From: Slackia isoflavoniconvertens
Lineage (GTDB): Bacteria > Actinomycetota > Coriobacteriia > Coriobacteriales > Eggerthellaceae
Assembly (NCBI RefSeq): GCF_003725955.1
Contig: NZ_QIBZ01000009.1
Span: 1 to 64,000 of the forward strand
Direction: 5' to 3'
DNA length: 64,000 nucleotides
Shown here: positions 35,840-45,407 of the stretch, in pieces
Layout of the letters: each line of letters opens with the position of its first letter
How positions within the stretch are numbered: the stretch's first letter is position 1
Program-made: the position numbers and the translations under genes
The notes under the pieces: model-generated
Told to the model about the DNA's origin: nothing
Seen by the model: only the letters and a program-made list of their open reading frames with translations
Database searches by the model: none

Positions 35840-37600
35840 CTACGCACGGTCGGCGATTTCCTTCGAAATTTCGGCAACGAATTCCTCGATAGACTTCTGC
35901 ACGGTCTCGTTCGAGCGGTCGCGTACGGAAATATTGCCCTCCTCGGCTTCCTTCTCGCCCAAAATGAGCATGTACGGAACGCGATCGACGCCACGAGCCT
36001 CGCGAATCTTGTAGCCAATCTTCTCGTCGCGATCGTCGACCACCACGCGCACGCCGGCCTCTTCGAGCTTGGAAGCAACCTGGTGAGCGTAGTCGCGCGA
36101 CTTCTCGGACACGGGGAGCACCTTCACCTGCACGGGAGAGAGCCACGTGGGGAATTTGCCCGCGAAGTGCTCGATGAGAATACCAATGAAGCGCTCGATT
36201 GAGCCGTAGCATACGCGATGCAGCATGATGGGGCGCTTCTTCGAGCCGTCGTGGTCGGTGTACTCGAGGTCGAAGTTGAGCGGCATCTGGAAGTCGAGCT
36301 GCACGGTGCCGCACTGCCAGGTGCGACCGAGCGAATCTTCCAGATGGAAGTCGATCTTCGGGCCATAGAAGGCGCCATCGCCCTCGTTGACCTCGTAAGG
36401 CATATTGAGCCTCTCGAGGGCGGCCTTCAAGCCGCCTTCTGCTGCTGCCCAGTCTTCGTCGGAACCCATGGAATCGTCGGGACGGGTGGAAAGTTCCACA
36501 TGGTATTTGAAGCCGAACTTCTGATACACCGAATCGATGAGGTTCACGACGCCGATGATTTCATCGGTGAGCTGGTCGGGGCGCACAAACAGGTGCGCGT
36601 CATCTTGAGTGAAACAACGAACGCGGAACAGGCCGTGCAACGCGCCGCGCATTTCATGGCGGTGCACAATGCCCAGCTCGCCTGCGCGAATAGGCAGGTC
36701 ACGATAGCTGTGCGGCTTCGAAGCGTACACGAGCACGCCGCCCGGGCAGTTCATGGGCTTCACGCAGTACTCTTCTTCATCGATGATGGTGGAGTACATG
36801 TTGTCTTTGTAGTGGTCCCAATGGCCCGAGGTCTTCCACAGCTGCTTGTTCATGATGAGCGGCGTGGAAATCTCGACATAGCCGGCCTTGCGATGGATCT
36901 CGCGCCAGTAGTCGATGAGCGTGTTTTTCAGAATCATGCCGTTGGGAAGGAAGAACGGGAAGCCGGGAGCCTCGTCGCGCATCATGAAGAGGTCCATTTC
37001 GCGACCGATCTTGCGATGATCGCGCTTCTTGGCCTCTTCAAGCACGCGCAGATGCTCGTCGAGCTCTTCTTTGGTGGCGAAGGCGGTGCCGTTGATGCGA
37101 GTGAGCATCTTGTTGTTCTTGTCGCCCTTCCAATAAGCGCCAGAAACGGCCGTAAGCGTGAAGGCCTTCAGGGCCTTCGTGTAGCAAATATGAGGACCGA
37201 CGCACATATCGATGTAGTCGCCCTGCTGGTAGAACGTGATGCGAGCGTCATCGGCCAAGTCGCCGATGTGTTCGACCTTGTACTTCTCGTTGCGCTCTTC
37301 CATGAGCTTGATAGCCTCTTCGCGCGGAAGTTCGAACGTCGAGAACTTCAGGTTCTCTTTCACGATTTTCTTCATTTCGGCTTCAATCGCGGGAAGGTCT
37401 TCCTCGCTGATTTTCTTGTCACCCAAATCGACATCGTAGTAGAAGCCATTGTCGGTCGCGGGACCATAGGCGAAGTCGGCCTCGGGATAGAGGCGTTTGA
37501 TGGCCTGCGCCATAATGTGCGCCGCGGAATGGCGCACAACGTGCGTGACCTCTTCCTCGGGCAGCTCGGCGACGGTACCGTCGTTGTAAAGGGCCTTCAT
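35840..37600 (-). CDS. thrS: Threonyl-tRNA synthetase lacking the TGS domain
   Basis: A 586-residue class II synthetase that charges tRNA-Thr. The editing domain is intact (RHSAAHIMAQAIKRLYP and the CVGPH zinc-like motif), as is the catalytic core: motif 2 in RHEMRGALHGLFRVRCFTQDDAHLF, motif 3 in GSIERFIGILIEH, and the zinc residues around PMNCPGG. The anticodon-binding domain follows (WLSPVQVKVLPVSEKSRDYA). The protein begins only about 20 residues before the editing domain, so the N-terminal TGS domain of about 60 residues is missing. The in-frame upstream sequence does not encode one. Start: ATG 37600 with GAGAGGAG; promoter at 37655-37682. Confidence 0.95.
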   Translation of the reverse strand: MKALYNDGTVAELPEEEVTHVVRHSAAHIMAQAIKRLYPEADFAYGPATDNGFYYDVDLGDKKISEEDLPAIEAEMKKIVKENLKFSTFELPREEAIKLMEERNEKYKVEHIGDLADDARITFYQQGDYIDMCVGPHICYTKALKAFTLTAVSGAYWKGDKNNKMLTRINGTAFATKEELDEHLRVLEEAKKRDHRKIGREMDLFMMRDEAPGFPFFLPNGMILKNTLIDYWREIHRKAGYVEISTPLIMNKQLWKTSGHWDHYKDNMYSTIIDEEEYCVKPMNCPGGVLVYASKPHSYRDLPIRAGELGIVHRHEMRGALHGLFRVRCFTQDDAHLFVRPDQLTDEIIGVVNLIDSVYQKFGFKYHVELSTRPDDSMGSDEDWAAAEGGLKAALERLNMPYEVNEGDGAFYGPKIDFHLEDSLGRTWQCGTVQLDFQMPLNFDLEYTDHDGSKKRPIMLHRVCYGSIERFIGILIEHFAGKFPTWLSPVQVKVLPVSEKSRDYAHQVASKLEEAGVRVVVDDRDEKIGYKIREARGVDRVPYMLILGEKEAEEGNISVRDRSNETVQKSIEEFVAEISKEIADRA

Positions 37601-37654
37601 AGGGCTATCTCCTCTCGAATGCGAATACGCATACGTTACTGAAATCGAGTTCCA

Positions 37655-37682
37655 ATTATAGACAGACGGCGTGCAGGAACAA
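37655..37682 (-). promoter_or_regulatory. thrS promoter
   Basis: TTGTTC (37677-37682, minus) and a perfect TATAAT (37655-37660) spaced by 16 bases. The leader to thrS is only about 50 nt, too short for a T-box. Confidence 0.75.
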
Positions 37683-37766
37683 GCTGCGCCGCTCAGCATA
37701 CAGAATGGCGACATGACGGCAGAACAACCGCCTCGCCTACCTGCGCGATTTAGGTCGCGACAACAA

Positions 37767-37792
37767 GAAAAGCCGCGCGCAGGCGGCTTTTC
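37767..37792. terminator. Terminator after the zinc-ribbon gene
   Basis: GAAAAGCCGC and GCGGCTTTTC pair perfectly around GCGCAG. It lies 30 bases past the stop of the minus-strand gene at 37823, and A/T tracts on both sides make it usable in either direction. Confidence 0.75.
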
Positions 37793-37822
37793 TTAAGGCA
37801 GGATTGCAAACCAGATCGGCGC

Positions 37823-38347
37823 TTACTGGCGCGGCGCCTGGCCATGAGCCCCGACATTCGCCTGGGGCACAGCCTGCCTCGGCGCGCCGGTAGTTCGACC
37901 GCTGCGACGAGCGCCGACGCCGGGAAGCGGCGTTGCGCAGTACGGACAAACGGTCCACGAAGGATCGAGCGCATGGCCGCACTTCTGACATTGGTTCTTC
38001 AAACGCTGGTGGCAGTTCGGGCACAGCACATAATCGGCCTCGACCGGGTAGCCGCAGTTGGCGCATTCGCCATACTGCATGAGCTGGCGCTGCTTCAGCG
38101 CGACCTCGAGCTCTTGCTCGTCGCGATCGATTTGCAGCAGCGGCGGACGAAGCAGGCAATACGCGATGACGCCCAAAATGGGAACGAGCGCGACGATGGC
38201 CCAGATGTACCACACCGTGCCGCGCTGGTAAGCATCGCGAACAACCCAAATAATAGAGAGCACGTAAACGGCCACGAGCATGACGATGCATACCGTGACA
38301 GCCATTTGCAGCTCAGGAGTCCAAAGCTGCGAGAGAATGTCGCTCAT
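37823..38347 (-). CDS. Membrane protein with double zinc ribbon
   Basis: 174 residues: two membrane helices near the N-terminus (residues ~12-62), a charged helix (RDEQELEVALKQRQLMQYG), then two zinc ribbons, C-x2-C...C-x2-C (ECANCGYPVEADYVLCPNC, QCQKCGHALDPSWTVCPYC). A disordered basic tail ends the protein. The ribbons should lie in the cytoplasm. The first helical pair resembles the PLDc_N/phospholipase-D-nuclease N-terminal module. Start: ATG 38347 with AAAAGGA upstream. Function unknown; such proteins often scaffold membrane complexes. Confidence 0.75.
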   Translation of the reverse strand: MSDILSQLWTPELQMAVTVCIVMLVAVYVLSIIWVVRDAYQRGTVWYIWAIVALVPILGVIAYCLLRPPLLQIDRDEQELEVALKQRQLMQYGECANCGYPVEADYVLCPNCHQRLKNQCQKCGHALDPSWTVCPYCATPLPGVGARRSGRTTGAPRQAVPQANVGAHGQAPRQ

Positions 38348-38387
38348 TGAGAAATCCTTTTCGTACATCAATACACTAATCACGCAT

Positions 38388-38429
38388 TGTAGCAAAGAAA
38401 GAAGCGCCCCGCATACCGCGAGGCGCTTC
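38388..38429 (-). terminator. valS terminator
   Basis: GAAGCGCC (38401-38408) pairs with GGCGCTTC (38422-38429) and runs into TTTCTTTG on the minus strand, about 60 bases past the valS stop. Confidence 0.7.
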
Positions 38430-38489
38430 TCTATGCAATTTTGAAATTCGGCGGCGCGAAGGTTCGATATTCGGCAGAAAGACCCTCGC

Positions 38490-41171
38490 CTACAGCTCGG
38501 CGATCTGCTGGGCAACCAGCTCGAGCTTCGCAGCGAACTCGGCATGCTTCGCCTTGTCCTTCTCGACGATTTCAGGCTTCGCCTTGGCAAGGTAGCCCGG
38601 GTTGGAGAGCTTCTTGTCAAGCTTGGCAACGTCTTTCTCGAGCTTCTCGCGTTCCTTGGAAAGACGCGCGCGTTCAGCCTCGAAATCGACCAGGCCCTCG
38701 AGGTGGCAGTAGACCTCGCAGCCAGAGACGAGCGTGGCGTTAGATGCCGCGGGCTTTTCGGCTTCGGCGGAAACCCCGGCCACGTTCACACGCGCGAGCG
38801 ACACAATAAGCTCCTGTTGCTCGTTGATGGTGGAAACGACCTCGGCGGGCGCCTTCACCGTAATGGCAAGCTCCTGTTTCGGCGAGATGCCATAGCGGGC
38901 GCGAGTGGAACGCACGGCGGAAACGACGCCGCATACCAGCTCAATCGCGCGTTCGGCTTCGGCATTCTTAAAGCGCGCAAGCGTCTCGGGCTCAGGCCAG
39001 GTGGCAACCATGAGAGCCTCGGCGTTTTCGCCTTCCGCATGAGGCAGCTGCTCCCACAGAGCCTCGGTCACAAACGGCATGGCCGGATGCAAAAGGCGCA
39101 GGGCGGAATCGAGCACAAACACGAGATTGCGCTGCGTTTGCAGGCGAGCAACCGGATCGGCGCCCTCGCGCAGACTCGCCTTCGAGAACTCGATGTACCA
39201 GTCGCAGAACTCGTTCCAGAAGAACGCGTGCAAATCGCTGGCCACTTCACCGAACTTGTATTCGGAAATGCCCTGGGTCACACGCTCGGAGAGGCCAGCC
39301 AAACGCGACAAGATCCACGCATCGGCAGGCGTCGCGGCAACGGGCTCGCCCGGCGTGAAGCCCTCGAGGTTGCCAAGCACGAAGCGGCTCGCATTCCAGA
39401 TCTTCGTGACGAAAGCACGCGCCTGCTCGGTGCGCGGCGAAGAAATGAGCTCGTGGGTTTCGGGGTCGATGTCGGCGTCGAAGCGCACATCCTGGTTGTT
39501 CGTGACCAGCGTGAGCAAGTTGAAACGCATGGCATCGGCGCCGTATTTCGCGATGAGGTCCATGGGATCGACGCCGTTGCCCTTCGATTTGGACATGCGG
39601 CTGCCGTCCTTCGCCAAAATGGTGGCGTAAATCACGACGTCATGGAACGGAATCTCGCCCAAGAAGTACGTGGAGGACATGATCATGCGGGCAACCCACA
39701 GCGCGATGATGTCGCGCGCGGTAACGAGCGCCGTCGTAGGATGATGGCCCTCGAGCTGCTCGGGGTGGTTCGGCCAACCCTGCGTGGCGAAAGTCCACAG
39801 CTGGCTCGAGAACCACGTGTCGAGCACGTCTTCGTCCTGATGTACATGATGGCCGCCGCATTTCGGGCACACGTCCACGTCTTCCATGCACGCGTCTTCC
39901 CAACCGCAATCGGCGCAGTAGAACACCGGGATGCGATGGCCCCACCACAGCTGGCGGGAAATACACCAGTCTTTCAGGTTTTCCATCCAGGTGAGATAGG
40001 TCTGCGTCCAACGGGCCGGGTGGAACGTGACTTCGCCGCTCGTGACGGCCTCGGTCGCAGGACCCTTCAGCTTATCGACGGCAACGAACCACTGTTCGGA
40101 AAGCCACGGTTCAAGGGCACTCGGGCAGCGGTAGCAATGCATCACCGAATGATGGTGGTCTTCCACATGATCGAGCAGGCCGTGCTCCTCAAACCACGCG
40201 ACAACGGCTTCGCGGCATTCCTCGCGGCTCATGCCGGTAAATTCGCCGTAGCCTTCAACCACGTGGGCGGTTTCATCGAAGATATTGATTTTCTCGAGGC
40301 CATGGCGCTCGCCCATCGCGAAGTCGTTCGGGTCGTGAGCAGGAGTGACCTTCACGAAGCCCGAGCCGAAATCGGCATCGACATAAAAGTCGCTGAAAAT
40401 GGGGATCTCGCGGTCGACGATGGGCAGCTTGACCTTCGCACCCACGAACTTGTCTTTGTCATGATCTTTCGGAGACACCGCAACGCCCGTATCGCCGAGC
40501 ATGGTCTCGGGGCGCGTGGTAGCGACCACAATGTATTCCACGCCGTCAATGGGCTCGACGAGCGGGTAGCGAAGGTGCCACAAGTGGCCATCTTCTTCCT
40601 GGTATTCCGCTTCGTCGTCGGAAATGGCGGTACCGCAGGTGGGGCACCAGTTCACGATGCGCTTGCCGCGGTAGATAAGGCCGTCATGGTACCAATCGCA
40701 GAACACCTTGCGCACGGCGGTGGCATATTCGGGATCCATGGTGAAGTGCGGGTCGTCGAAATCGACCGAGCAACCCATGCGCTTGATCTGCTCAATGATG
40801 TGTCCGCCGTATTCATGCGTCCAATCCCAGCAGGCGTCGATGAACTTCTCGCGACCGAGCTCGCGGCGGGAAATGCCCTGCGCGGCGAGCTTTTTGTCGA
40901 CCTTCGTTTGCGTCGCAATGCCCGCATGGTCGGTACCGAGAATCCAACGGGTCGATACGCCGCGCATGCGGTTGAAGCGAATAATGGTGTCTTGGATAGT
41001 ATCGTCCATGGCGTGGCCCATGTGCAGCACGCCGGTGACGTTCGGCGGCGGAATGGTGACCGTGCAGTCACCCACGCCCGGGCGGCGGGCATAGTAGCCG
41101 CCGGTGAGCCATTTATCGAGAATGCGAGGCTCGAGCACCTCGGAGTCATAGTTCTTGGAAAGCTCTTCCAC
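38490..41171 (-). CDS. valS: Valyl-tRNA synthetase
   Basis: An 893-residue class I synthetase. The HIGH signature is PPNVTGVLHMGHA, and KMSKS is SRMSKSKGNGVDPMDL. The editing (CP1) domain includes TTRPETMLGDTGVAV. The C-terminal arm is a coiled coil (ARLSKEREKLEKDVAKLDKK) that contacts the tRNA elbow, as in other ValRS. Start: GTG 41171, preceded by GGGAG. The 77 bases upstream to clpX contain only a hairpin, with no T-box. Confidence 0.97.
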   Translation of the reverse strand: MEELSKNYDSEVLEPRILDKWLTGGYYARRPGVGDCTVTIPPPNVTGVLHMGHAMDDTIQDTIIRFNRMRGVSTRWILGTDHAGIATQTKVDKKLAAQGISRRELGREKFIDACWDWTHEYGGHIIEQIKRMGCSVDFDDPHFTMDPEYATAVRKVFCDWYHDGLIYRGKRIVNWCPTCGTAISDDEAEYQEEDGHLWHLRYPLVEPIDGVEYIVVATTRPETMLGDTGVAVSPKDHDKDKFVGAKVKLPIVDREIPIFSDFYVDADFGSGFVKVTPAHDPNDFAMGERHGLEKINIFDETAHVVEGYGEFTGMSREECREAVVAWFEEHGLLDHVEDHHHSVMHCYRCPSALEPWLSEQWFVAVDKLKGPATEAVTSGEVTFHPARWTQTYLTWMENLKDWCISRQLWWGHRIPVFYCADCGWEDACMEDVDVCPKCGGHHVHQDEDVLDTWFSSQLWTFATQGWPNHPEQLEGHHPTTALVTARDIIALWVARMIMSSTYFLGEIPFHDVVIYATILAKDGSRMSKSKGNGVDPMDLIAKYGADAMRFNLLTLVTNNQDVRFDADIDPETHELISSPRTEQARAFVTKIWNASRFVLGNLEGFTPGEPVAATPADAWILSRLAGLSERVTQGISEYKFGEVASDLHAFFWNEFCDWYIEFSKASLREGADPVARLQTQRNLVFVLDSALRLLHPAMPFVTEALWEQLPHAEGENAEALMVATWPEPETLARFKNAEAERAIELVCGVVSAVRSTRARYGISPKQELAITVKAPAEVVSTINEQQELIVSLARVNVAGVSAEAEKPAASNATLVSGCEVYCHLEGLVDFEAERARLSKEREKLEKDVAKLDKKLSNPGYLAKAKPEIVEKDKAKHAEFAAKLELVAQQIAEL

Positions 41172-41209
41172 TCTCTGCTCCCAACTTGTTTGCTTGTAAG
41201 GCGGAATAC

Positions 41210-41246
41210 TGAAACAGCCCGGCCGCGCATGCGGCCAGGCCGTGGC
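41210..41246 (-). terminator. Hairpin between clpX and valS
   Basis: GGCCGC-GCAT-GCGGCC at 41221-41236, extended by neighbouring GC pairs. On the minus strand it is followed by GGGCTGTTTCAG, a poor T-run. It could be a weak terminator allowing read-through from clpX into valS. Confidence 0.45.
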
Positions 41247-41248
41247 AT

Positions 41249-42640
41249 TTATTCGGAGACGACAGCCGCGTCGGCCGCCTGCTCGATTTCGGGTTTCGTT
41301 TCGCCCTCGATATCGCTCGGGCGAATAACCACCCTCGTGGGTCCGGCGTGCTCAGGCAAATCGAACATCACGTCTTGCAGAACACGCTCGCAAATGGCGC
41401 GAAGGCCGCGCGCGCCCGTGCCATGCTCGACCGCCTCGTGCGCGATGGCGCGCAGCGCTTCGGGCGTGAACACGAGTTCGGAATTCTCGAACTCGAACAT
41501 GCGCACGTACTGCTTCACCAACGCGTTCTTCGGGTCGGTAAGAATGTGAACCAAATCGTCTTCGGTAAGCTCGTCGAGCGAGCAAATCACCGGAATGCGG
41601 CCCACAAATTCGGGAATCATGCCGAACTTGTTCAAATCTTCGGGCAGCACCTTTTCGAGAAGCTCTGCTTCGGCGTGCTTTTTCGACTGCGGCACATCGC
41701 TCGTGAAACCGATGCCCTTCTTGCCCACGCGCTGGCCGATGATGTCGGCCAGACCCACGAACGCGCCGCCCAAAATGAACAGGATATTCGTGGTGTCGAT
41801 ATGAATGAGCTCCTGCTGCGGGTGTTTGCGTCCGCCCTGCGGAGGAACGCTCGCCTCGGTACCCTCGACGATCTTGAGCAATGCCTGCTGAACGCCCTCG
41901 CCCGACACGTCGCGCGTGATGGAGAGGTTTTCGGCTTTACGGGCGATTTTGTCGATCTCGTCGATATAAATGATGCCGATCTGCGCGCGCTCGATATCGA
42001 AATCGGCCGCGGTAATGAGCTTCAGCAAAATATTCTCGACGTCTTCGCCCACGTAGCCCGCTTCGGTAAGCGTGGTGGCGTCGGCGATGGCAAACGGAAC
42101 CTGCAGCGTGCGCGCGAGCGTTTGCGCGAGCAGCGTTTTGCCCGAACCCGTGGGGCCCAAAAGCATGATGTTGCTCTTAGCAAGCTCGACGTCGTCATCA
42201 TTCGACTCGGCACCGAGGCTGATACGCTTGTAGTGGTTGTATACGGCAACCGAAAGCGCGCGCTTGGCGGCCTCCTGGCCAACAACATGCTGGCTCAGGC
42301 GATCGAAAAGCTCATGCGGCGTGGGCAGTGCGGCGAGAATCTCGGCCGCCGAAGGGGCGCCCTGCTCTTCGTCGTCAAACGGGGCCTGCGCAATGTGGCC
42401 TTCGTAACCGTCGAAGTCGCCGTCGAACGAATCGGGCATATTGCCCCGGCTGGGATGGCGGCCGTCAAGGTAGCCGCCACGGGCAAGCACGTCGGTGCAG
42501 TACAGAATGCACTCGTCGCAAATGCACGTGCCATCGGGGCTTTGAATCATGCCAGCGACCTCATCGGCCGTTTTGCCGCAGAAGACGCAACGCGCCTTTT
42601 TCGGGTCCATGGTTTGAGAATCGGGATTCTTGGTCTGCAT
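41249..42640 (-). CDS. clpX: ClpX, ATP-dependent unfoldase of the ClpXP protease
   Basis: A 463-residue AAA+ unfoldase. The N-terminal zinc-binding domain has [11 protein letters not shown]...[11 protein letters not shown] variable acidic linker (residues ~55-95) is longer than in E. coli. Walker A is [14 protein letters not shown], Walker B is [11 protein letters not shown], and the pore and ClpP-docking loops are GAFVGL and GKKGIGF. The sensor region [15 protein letters not shown] is in place. It starts six bases after clpP and has its own Met right after the intercistronic region, so the two form an operon. Confidence 0.97.
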   Translation of the reverse strand: MQTKNPDSQTMDPKKARCVFCGKTADEVAGMIQSPDGTCICDECILYCTDVLARGGYLDGRHPSRGNMPDSFDGDFDGYEGHIAQAPFDDEEQGAPSAAEILAALPTPHELFDRLSQHVVGQEAAKRALSVAVYNHYKRISLGAESNDDDVELAKSNIMLLGPTGSGKTLLAQTLARTLQVPFAIADATTLTEAGYVGEDVENILLKLITAADFDIERAQIGIIYIDEIDKIARKAENLSITRDVSGEGVQQALLKIVEGTEASVPPQGGRKHPQQELIHIDTTNILFILGGAFVGLADIIGQRVGKKGIGFTSDVPQSKKHAEAELLEKVLPEDLNKFGMIPEFVGRIPVICSLDELTEDDLVHILTDPKNALVKQYVRMFEFENSELVFTPEALRAIAHEAVEHGTGARGLRAICERVLQDVMFDLPEHAGPTRVVIRPSDIEGETKPEIEQAADAAVVSE

Positions 42641-42646
42641 AAGGCC

Positions 42647-43264
42647 TTATGCTTCCTTCTTCGGCATAGCGCGAGTCGTGATGATGTCGTCGACCAGGCC
42701 ATATGCCTTCGATTCCTCAGCGGTAAGCCAGTGGTCACGCTCGGAATCGGCATGGATGGTCTCAATGGATTGGCCGGTGTGCTTGGCGAGAATGCCTTCG
42801 AGGCGCTCGCGGCACTTGCGCATTTCTTTCGCAGCGATTTCGAAATCGGTCTGCTGCGTGCGATTCTCGGCGCCACCCATGGGTTGATGAATCATGATTT
42901 GCGAATTCGGCGTGATGAAACGCTTGCCCGGGGTACCCGCAGCAGTAAGCACGGAGGCCATGGAAGCGGCCATGCCCATGCAAACGGTGGACACGTCGCA
43001 GCGAATGAACTGCATGGCATCGTAGATGGCCAAACCTGCGCTCACGCTGCCTCCCGGGGAGTTGATGTAGAGCGAGATATCTTTCTCGGGATCGGCGCTC
43101 TCGAGGTGCAGGAGCTGCGCGATAACGACGTTTGCGACGTCGTCGTCGATGGCGCTGCCCAAGAAGACGATGCGATCATTGAGCAGTCGGGAGTAAATGT
43201 CATACGAGCGCTCGCCGCGGGGCGACTGCTCGATGACGTAAGGAATCGTATATCCGTTTTGCAT
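42647..43264 (-). CDS. clpP: ClpP serine protease
   Basis: The 205-residue proteolytic subunit of ClpXP. The catalytic Ser is in [12 protein letters not shown], the His in IMIHQPMGG and the Asp in [30 protein letters not shown] and the handle region [15 protein letters not shown] are normal. The short N-terminus [22 protein letters not shown] suggests little or no propeptide. It lies between tig and clpX in the usual order tig-clpP-clpX, but a strong hairpin separates it from tig. Confidence 0.97.
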   Translation of the reverse strand: MQNGYTIPYVIEQSPRGERSYDIYSRLLNDRIVFLGSAIDDDVANVVIAQLLHLESADPEKDISLYINSPGGSVSAGLAIYDAMQFIRCDVSTVCMGMAASMASVLTAAGTPGKRFITPNSQIMIHQPMGGAENRTQQTDFEIAAKEMRKCRERLEGILAKHTGQSIETIHADSERDHWLTAEESKAYGLVDDIITTRAMPKKEA

Positions 43265-43310
43265 AAATGCTGCCCCTTTATTCTGTATCGAAGTCGAAGC
43301 AATAATACAA

Positions 43311-43345
43311 CCAAGGCTCGCTTCCGAAAACAGGAAGCGAGCCTT
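43311..43345 (-). terminator. Hairpin between tig and clpP
   Basis: AAGGCTCGCTTCC (43313-43325) pairs perfectly with GGAAGCGAGCCTT (43333-43345). On the minus strand the tail is GGTTGTATT, a moderate T-run. Ends the tig transcript, at least partly. Confidence 0.7.
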
Positions 43346-43451
43346 AAGGACTGTACCACGTTTATTGAGCGGACGAGCGATATCGCCGCCCTTGCAGCCA
43401 AGCCGTCACGCGCACTCCACGGTTTGTTCGAGAAAATGCGCGAGATGAAAG

Positions 43452-44900
43452 CTATTCAGCAGCGGCCTCGGTGTTTTCGGCCTCGGCCTCGTCAGCCTTC
43501 TTGGCGGCCTTCTTGGTGGTTTTCTTAGCGGCAGCCTTCTTGGCAGGCTTCTTCTCTTCCTCGTCAGCCGTGGGAAGCTCGACCTCTTCGATCTCGGCTT
43601 CCTTCAGCAGAGCCTCGAGAGCCTTGCCGCGCAGAATGCCCTCGCGGACGAAGGACAGGCGACCCTGCTTCTTCCACTCAGCGTAGAGCTTGTCGGTATC
43701 TTTGGCGCCGGAGTTCTTGAACTCGTCAACGACTTCCTCGTCAGTCACAACGATGTTGTTGTGGCGAGCATAGGCGTCGAGGGCCAGGTTCTGTTTGACG
43801 GTGTCGGCAGCCTGAGCCTTGACGTCTTCCTTGAACTGGTCAGCAGTAATCTGCTGGGCAGCCAGGTAAGCGTCGAGCGTAGCGCCCTGGCGCTGGAGCT
43901 GCTCGAAGAAGCTCTGCAGCAGGTCGCGCTCGGCGGCGTCGCACATGGCCTGGGGCACGTCGCCCTCGAGGCGCTTCTGCAGCTCGAACAGAGCGTTGTT
44001 CTCCATAATGCGGGGAATGATTTCGCCCTTCTGAGCCTCGATCTGCTCGCCCATGAGCTTGCGCAGCGCGGCGACATCTTCGAAACCGAAGTTTTCTTTG
44101 ACCCACTCGTCGGTGATTTCAGGAAGAACGACCTTCTTCACAGCCTTGACGGTGACGTCGAAGACGACCTTGGCGGTCTTGCCCTGAAGGATGCTGGTGA
44201 GCATGCAGGGATTCGACTCAACCTCGATCTCGAAGTGCTTCTCTTCGCCCTTCTTGCAGCCAACGAGCTCCTCGTCGAATGCTGCCGGGAACAGGCCCTT
44301 GCCCAGTTCGTAAAGGCGAGCTTCGCTGCACAGCGCGGCGATGTCTTCGCCGTTGTCGTCGACAGCCTTGATGTCGAGTTCGACAACGGAGTCGGCCTTC
44401 ACCTTGGTGTTTGCAGGAGCGTTCTTGTAGTCGTGATAAGCGTTGCCCAGGTTGTCGATTTCCCTGTCGATTTCAGCCTCAGAAGCGGTCTTGAAGGGAA
44501 CCTCGATGTGAACCGGGGAGTAATCGGAAAGCTCAAGAGCGGGCTTGACCTCGCACTCAATGGAGAAGGTGAAATCTTTGCCCTCTTCAACGAGACCGTC
44601 GACCTCGGAGAACTTGGGCTCGGAAATCAGAATGAGGTCGGCTTCGTCGATAGCCACGGGGAACGACTCGTTGAGAATTTCGTCGGTAACCGTGGAGAGC
44701 ACGGCTTCCTTGCCCAGGTTGGCGTCGATGATTTGACGAGGCACATGGCCAGGACGGAAACCAGGGAACTTGTACTTCTTGCCGAAGTCTTTGTAAGCCT
44801 TCTTGATGCGAGCATCGATATCGGCGGCTTCGATGGTCACCGTGAGTTTGGTGGCGCCGGATTCGAGAACCTCAACGTTCGTTTTCAACTTTTCCTCCAT
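43452..44900 (-). CDS. tig: Trigger factor
   Basis: A 482-residue ribosome-bound chaperone and peptidyl-prolyl isomerase. The N-terminal ribosome-docking motif is FPGFRPGHVPRQII (usual GFRxGKxP), the FKBP-like domain spans residues ~160-245 (VVELDIKAVDDNGEDI, KGLFPAAFDEELVGCKKGEEK), and the helical C-terminal arm follows. An extra Lys/Ala/Glu tail (KKPAKKAAAKKTTKKAAKKA) extends the protein by about 40 residues, common in Actinobacteria. The ATG at 44900 has only a weak ribosome-binding site. Confidence 0.95.
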   Translation of the reverse strand: MEEKLKTNVEVLESGATKLTVTIEAADIDARIKKAYKDFGKKYKFPGFRPGHVPRQIIDANLGKEAVLSTVTDEILNESFPVAIDEADLILISEPKFSEVDGLVEEGKDFTFSIECEVKPALELSDYSPVHIEVPFKTASEAEIDREIDNLGNAYHDYKNAPANTKVKADSVVELDIKAVDDNGEDIAALCSEARLYELGKGLFPAAFDEELVGCKKGEEKHFEIEVESNPCMLTSILQGKTAKVVFDVTVKAVKKVVLPEITDEWVKENFGFEDVAALRKLMGEQIEAQKGEIIPRIMENNALFELQKRLEGDVPQAMCDAAERDLLQSFFEQLQRQGATLDAYLAAQQITADQFKEDVKAQAADTVKQNLALDAYARHNNIVVTDEEVVDEFKNSGAKDTDKLYAEWKKQGRLSFVREGILRGKALEALLKEAEIEEVELPTADEEEKKPAKKAAAKKTTKKAAKKADEAEAENTEAAAE

Positions 44901-44979
44901 CTGGATCTTCGTTCAAAGCCTGTGTTACCAGACTAGACTGACCGAGACGCGCGTTCGGGCACGTCGGCGGCGCGAGCTA

Positions 44980-45065
44980 TGGTGCGGGCGAAAGGACTCG
45001 AACCTTCACGGGGGTTGCCCACCAGAACCTAAATCTGGCGCGTCTGCCAATTCCGCCACGCCCGC
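44980..45065 (-). tRNA. tRNA-Leu (anticodon TAG)
   Basis: On the minus strand the acceptor GCGGGCG pairs with CGCCCGC and is followed by A and an encoded CCA. The anticodon stem CCAGA/TCTGG holds the loop TTTAGGT, giving TAG. The long variable arm (GGGCAACCCCC region) fits a class II leucine tRNA. The T loop is GGTTCGAGTCC. Confidence 0.95.
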
Positions 45066-45235
45066 ATTTCGCAAGCGCACGCATGCCCGTATGGACACGC
45101 AACAGAGCACTATAGCAAAAAACCCGCAGGTTGTGCAGGTCAGCTTTCGAATACACAAGACCGCCGTTCGATGAGCGCTCCGCTAAAGAAGGCCACATCT
45201 TCAGGCGCCGCCCCATTCGCCACACGAACGCAAGA

Positions 45236-45393
45236 GGCCGCCCCGGCCCGGGATGCCTGCCGGTGGCCCACCGTGTTCAAACTCGTTCTTCGTCTAAGGT
45301 TGAACACGGCGAAGCGAACGCATAGCGAAGCACCTTAAGGCGCGAAGCGGTAGCGAGCCGTGGCCGACGGCTGCATCCCGGGCCGAGGCGGCC
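45236..45393 (+). repeat. Family A structured palindromic element, copy A3
   Basis: Arms 45236-45268 and 45362-45393 (about 32 bp, few mismatches; opening GGCCGCCCCGGCCCGGGATG) enclose a 93-nt core. Internal hairpin 1 is CCGTGTTCAA/TTGAACACGG (10 bp). Hairpin 2 carries ACGCATAGCGAAGC and GCGAAGCGGTAGC, with an enlarged tip containing CCTTAAGG. It lies between tRNA-Leu and the antiporter gene. Confidence 0.85.
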
Positions 45394-45407
45394 ACCAGGC
45401 CCTTCCC

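Noticed and set aside
38544-41549. 1001-codon plus-strand open frame
   Set aside because: Antisense shadow of valS and part of clpX; no domain, no ribosome-binding site, Arg/His-rich composition.
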